Assembly: GCA_023141075.1 (NCBI GenBank)
Contig: JAGLKL010000003.1
Location: 1 to 27,562, forward strand
Direction of reading: 5' to 3'
Origin: Alphaproteobacteria bacterium
GTDB lineage: Bacteria > Pseudomonadota > Alphaproteobacteria > Micavibrionales > Micavibrionaceae
DNA: 27,562 bases
Part shown: one piece after another, positions 24,720 to 27,562 of the stretch
Numbering within the stretch: position 1 is the first letter of the stretch
Layout: the number at the start of each line of letters is the position of its first letter
Position numbers and translations under genes: made by a program
Notes under the pieces: model-generated
The model's database searches: none
What the model was told of the DNA's origin: nothing
Seen by the model: only the letters and a program-made list of their open reading frames with translations

Positions 24720-25513
24720 GTATGTTCGTTATTTACCGACCCAAGTAGTCCGCGCAAAGCTGCTTCAGGATCTTCTTCGCGCATCAGGCTTTCTCCGATT
24801 AAAAAACCTTGATAACCGATAGAACTGAGCATCTTTATGTCCTCATGTGTGTGAATTCCGCTTTCTGAAATTTTGAAGCAGTTTTTGGGGATGTGCGAAA
24901 TCAGTTCGCGTGATGTTTCGAGAGTTACCTGCATCGTATCGAGGTTCCGGTTGTTCACGCCTATTATCATCGGGTCGAGTTTCATCGCTCTTTCAAGTTC
25001 GGCCAGATCATGGACTTCAACAATCACATCCATTTGGAGCCCTATAGCTGTTTCGTAAAGCCTACACGCCATATCATCGTCGAGCACAGCCATAATGAGC
25101 AAAATACAATCCGCGCCAAGCGCTCTGGATTCAAAAATCTGATAAGGATCAATCATAAAGTCCTTACGCAGTACCGGAATGTCTATTTGCTGTTTGATCA
25201 CCACGAGATAATCATCACGTCCTTTGAAGAACGGTTCATCGGTCAGGACAGAGATGCAGGTTGCTCCACCATTTTTATATACATGGGCAATCTTAACCGG
25301 ATCAAAGTTCTCGCGGATAATACCTTTGCTTGGAGAAGCTCTCTTGGCTTCAGCAATGATGGCGTAATCCTTACTGTGTTTCATAGCCGCAAGAAACCCT
25401 GTAGGAAGCTGTATCGAATCTATGATTTTGCGCAGATCATCATATGAATGTTGTTTTTTCATATGCTCAACATGTACGCGCTTTTTTGAACATATTTCTT
25501 CTAGAATGTTCAT
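24716..25513 (-). CDS. trpC: Indole-3-glycerol phosphate synthase
   Basis: Closes the indole ring from 1-(2-carboxyphenylamino)-1-deoxyribulose 5-phosphate in tryptophan synthesis. A TIM barrel with the catalytic Lys in IIAEAKRASPSKG, then ISVLTDEPFFKG, PVLRKDFMIDPYQIFESRALGAD, IGVNNRNL, KISESGI and the phosphate-binding end YQGFLIGESLMR. 265 aa, usual for a single-domain enzyme; there is no fused TrpF. It starts 2 bases after the trpD stop, so the two are cotranscribed and probably coupled. The stop TGA overlaps the lexA -35. Confidence 0.97.
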   Translation of the reverse strand: MNILEEICSKKRVHVEHMKKQHSYDDLRKIIDSIQLPTGFLAAMKHSKDYAIIAEAKRASPSKGIIRENFDPVKIAHVYKNGGATCISVLTDEPFFKGRDDYLVVIKQQIDIPVLRKDFMIDPYQIFESRALGADCILLIMAVLDDDMACRLYETAIGLQMDVIVEVHDLAELERAMKLDPMIIGVNNRNLDTMQVTLETSRELISHIPKNCFKISESGIHTHEDIKMLSSIGYQGFLIGESLMREEDPEAALRGLLGSVNNEHT

Positions 25514-25515
25514 TT

Positions 25516-26544
25516 TTAGGTTTCCACATTCTCTTTCGTAAAAGCAATATAGGATTCAAGAACCTCCAACGCTTTACCGCTATCCAAAGCCTGTGCTGCG
25601 CACCAGACAGCGTCTTCCAAGGTTTCTTCCTTCCCTGCGACCATAATTGCTGCGGCTGCATTGGCCAGAACAATATCGCGGTAAGGATTTTGCTGTCCTT
25701 TTAACACGTTGCGAAGAGCCTGCGCATTTTCTTCGGGACTTCCGCCTTTGATCTCTTCGGGATCAGAGCGGCACAAACCAAAATCTTCGGGAGTTAGTTT
25801 ATCTTCTATGATTTTTCCATCTTTCAATTTGGCAACGTAGGTTTCGCCTGTCGTTGTAATTTCATCAAGACCGTCAGAACCGTGAACAACCCATGCACTA
25901 TGCGTTCCCAGTTTATCTAATACTTGCGCCATTGGCAGGACAAGTGCTTTGTCAAAAACGCCAAGCAGCTGATATTTTGTTCCAGCAGGATTTGCCAGCG
26001 GCCCTAAGATATTAAAGATGGTGCGCACTCCCAGTTTTTTGCGCACAGGCATAACGTGTTTCATAGCACTATGGTGATGCGGTGCCATGAGGAAGGCATA
26101 GTTAAAACGCTCTAACGCCTCTTCAACATTGTCTTTGGAAATAGCGAGTTCAACGCCCAGCGCCTCAAGCACATCTGCTGCGCCTGATTTGGAAGAGGCC
26201 GAGCGGTTGCCATGCTTAGCCACGGGGATGCCGCATGCCGCACATACGAGAGCTACTGCCGTTGAAATATTATATGTTCCTGCACAATCACCGCCTGTGC
26301 CGCAGCAATCCAGTGCGCCATCGGGTGCTATTATCGCCAGAGCTTTTTCGCGCATGACTTTGGCTGCTCCGGTGATTTCCTCGACAGTTTCTCCGCGCTC
26401 TGCCAGCCCCAATAAAAATGCAGCGATGTCATCGTCGCTCCAAAGCCCCTCCATAATTTCACACATGCAGACGCGCATCTGGTCTTCTGTAAGAAAACGG
26501 CCTTCTTTTATAATTTCTAGGTTTTCTGTTGATTGTGCTGTCAA
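25516..26544 (-). CDS. trpD: Anthranilate phosphoribosyltransferase
   Basis: Transfers the phosphoribosyl group of PRPP to anthranilate. Helical N-terminal domain (GRFLTEDQMRVCMCEIMEG, ERGETVEEITGA), then the PRPP-binding CGTGGD loop, KHGNRSASSKSGAADVLEALG, HHHSAMKHVMPVRKKLGVRTIFNILGPLANPA and VVHGSDGLDEIT. 342 aa, normal. The start is a TTG at 26544 with AAGGAAAG nine bases upstream; the next in-frame ATG would remove part of the first helix, so TTG is preferred. It lies 52 bases after trpG. Confidence 0.96.
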   Translation of the reverse strand: MTAQSTENLEIIKEGRFLTEDQMRVCMCEIMEGLWSDDDIAAFLLGLAERGETVEEITGAAKVMREKALAIIAPDGALDCCGTGGDCAGTYNISTAVALVCAACGIPVAKHGNRSASSKSGAADVLEALGVELAISKDNVEEALERFNYAFLMAPHHHSAMKHVMPVRKKLGVRTIFNILGPLANPAGTKYQLLGVFDKALVLPMAQVLDKLGTHSAWVVHGSDGLDEITTTGETYVAKLKDGKIIEDKLTPEDFGLCRSDPEEIKGGSPEENAQALRNVLKGQQNPYRDIVLANAAAAIMVAGKEETLEDAVWCAAQALDSGKALEVLESYIAFTKENVET

Positions 26545-26592
26545 AACTTGCTTCTTTCCTTTTATTTTGTCACAGAATTGTATAAAAGCTAT

Positions 26593-26607
26593 GAGTTTAG
26601 ACCCTAG
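26593..26607 (-). repeat. Intergenic palindromic repeat, copy 4 (trpG stop / trpD leader)
   Basis: Minus strand CTAGGGTCTAAACTC, then ATAGCTTTT: 14 of 15 bases match copy 1, and the following bases resemble copy 1 too (ATAACTATT). It overlaps the last codons and stop of trpG and lies just before trpD in the direction of transcription. Confidence 0.6.
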
Positions 26608-27175
26608 TTAGCTCTACAAAGTTTTTAAGGAGCGCATGGCCATGGTCAGTGGCAATACTCTCAGGATGGAATTGTACACCATGGATGGGTTTTTCCTTAT
26701 GAGATAATCCCATAATGATACTATCATCCTTGGTTTCAGCGGTGATTTCAAGGCAATCCGGCAAGCTCTCACGCTCGGCAATCAATGAGTGATAGCGCGT
26801 TACCGCATAAGGCGAAGGAAGTCCTTTGAAGATTGTTTTTTGTTCGTGCAGAATTTGTGAAATCTTACCGTGCATTGGTTTTGGCCCACGGATAACTTTG
26901 CCGCCAAAAGCCTGAGCGATAGATTGATGCCCCAGACATACCCCTAAGAGCGGGATATCTTTCTCAGCCACTGTTTTAATCAAATCAAGGCAAATGCCCG
27001 CATGATCGGGATAGCCGGGCCCCGGTGAAATTAAAAAGCCGGAAGGCTTTTCCTGTGTAACCTCCAGCACACTACGCTCATCATTGCGATAAATGCGAAC
27101 GCTCTCGCCCAGATCACCGAGATATTGGACAAGGTTATAGGTAAAGCTGTCGTAGTTATCTATTAAGGTTATCAT
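26597..27175 (-). CDS. trpG: Glutamine amidotransferase of anthranilate/aminodeoxychorismate synthase
   Basis: Class I amidotransferase that supplies ammonia to TrpE (anthranilate) and often to PabB (folate). The ATG at 27175 starts MITLIDNYDSFTYNLVQ, the family N-terminus, giving 192 aa. The frame also extends to a TTG at 27217, which I reject because it adds a non-conserved 14-residue head. Triad: Cys80 in GVCLGHQ, His170 and Glu172 in HPES. SPGPGYPD and RYHSL are typical. No trpE is visible in the window, so its partner is elsewhere or beyond the right edge. Confidence 0.94.
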   Translation of the reverse strand: MITLIDNYDSFTYNLVQYLGDLGESVRIYRNDERSVLEVTQEKPSGFLISPGPGYPDHAGICLDLIKTVAEKDIPLLGVCLGHQSIAQAFGGKVIRGPKPMHGKISQILHEQKTIFKGLPSPYAVTRYHSLIAERESLPDCLEITAETKDDSIIMGLSHKEKPIHGVQFHPESIATDHGHALLKNFVELTRV

Positions 27176-27310
27176 GGATTTGTTATGACGTTCTGTGATA
27201 CAAAAAGCAAGGAACAAAAGGGAAGTTGGCGTTTTTTACACTTCTGTACTTATTCCTTTTGAAAATGGACATTTACATTAAAAATACTAAACACGTAATC
27301 AAGTAATATT

Positions 27311-27562
27311 ATGGCTTTTCGCAACAAAACACGTTTTCTTGTAAGAATACTGATTTTTATTACCCTCGGCACCATTGCTATCGGGTTCACTGATCTTGTC
27401 ATTTTGAAAAAGCAACGCGACGCCGATCCTTTTTGGTGGAGCCATAATGTTTTCACCACTCTGGCTTACTGGTCCTCTGATTCAAATGTAGTTGATATCA
27501 CTACACTTAAATCACAACATGCTTCTTATATGGAAGAAGGGATTGAACTTCCCAAAAATGCT
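27311..27562 (+). CDS. Unrecognised protein with one N-terminal membrane segment, 3' end outside the window
   Basis: I do not recognise this gene. ATG at 27311 opens a frame of 84 codons to the window edge; an in-frame TAA 15 bases upstream (27296-27298) excludes an earlier start. The protein begins MAFRNKTRFLVR, then a hydrophobic segment of about 20 residues (ILIFITLGTIAIGFTDLVIL), then KKQRD and an aromatic stretch (DPFWWSHNVFTTLAYWS). Basic residues before the segment suggest a signal anchor with the rest in the periplasm. No good ribosome binding site is seen. It is divergent from trpG, 135 bases apart. Conserved-looking composition and start support a real gene. Confidence 0.6.
   Translation, partial: MAFRNKTRFLVRILIFITLGTIAIGFTDLVILKKQRDADPFWWSHNVFTTLAYWSSDSNVVDITTLKSQHASYMEEGIELPKNA

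Noticed and set aside
25010..25447. Plus-strand frame of 145 codons opposite trpC
   Set aside because: Antisense shadow of a confidently identified gene, without start signals.
27211..27233. GGAAC followed by CGTT, resembling a general stress (EcfG-type) promoter before the last gene
   Set aside because: The spacer is 14 bases, whereas the known promoter needs about 16-17.

Overview
The window is a 27.6 kb stretch of a bacterial chromosome, almost certainly from an alphaproteobacterium of moderate G+C (mid-40s by eye). The evidence is gene order: dnaE, rpsB-tsf-pyrH-frr-uppS-cdsA-dxr-rseP-bamA-skp-lpxD-fabZ-lpxA-lpxI-lpxB on the plus strand, then gltX, comEC, lexA and trpC-trpD-trpG. This is a well known conserved alphaproteobacterial neighbourhood. 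LpxI rather than LpxH, a GAAC-N7-GAAC-like site at lexA and a ComEC without a catalytic metallo-beta-lactamase tail point the same way. I cannot name the genus. A complete lipid A block plus tryptophan genes argues against a strongly reduced intracellular genome.

Layout. Positions 1-2955 hold the 3' part of dnaE (replicative polymerase). Positions 3119-6524 are a translation and nucleotide block: S2, EF-Ts, UMP kinase and ribosome recycling factor. Positions 6599-9659 make lipids: UppS (undecaprenyl carrier), CdsA (CDP-diacylglycerol) and Dxr (first committed MEP-pathway enzyme, which supplies UppS with precursors). Positions 9690-20161 serve the envelope: two tandem site-2 proteases (RseP type), BamA, the chaperone Skp, then lpxD-fabZ-lpxA-lpxI-lpxB, five consecutive lipid A or fatty-acid genes. 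Positions 20282-21682 (minus) are glutamyl-tRNA synthetase, divergent from comEC (plus). comEC overlaps lexA (minus) tail to tail. trpC, trpD and trpG (minus) follow. The last 252 bases start an unrecognised plus-strand gene for a protein with one membrane segment.

How it fits together: the plus-strand run couples growth (replication, translation, UMP) to envelope building. UppS and Dxr feed the carrier lipid, CdsA the phospholipids, Lpx/FabZ the lipid A, Skp and BamA deliver and insert outer-membrane proteins, and RseP-type proteases normally release the envelope-stress response.

What departs from the expected: (1) the site-2 protease gene is duplicated in tandem, and the second copy has diverged around its second metal motif; (2) four near-palindromic copies of CTAGGGTCTAAACCC lie in the short gaps before pyrH, lpxD, fabZ and trpD; (3) a GTATAGTC element recurs at gene ends from frr to the second protease gene; (4) a long stem-loop with a UACG-capped hairpin lies ahead of dxr; (5) gltA is absent between lpxB and gltX, and moaC/moeA between trpC and lexA. 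No tRNA, rRNA, IS element, phage gene or CRISPR array was seen, and no gene-free stretch exceeds 300 bases.
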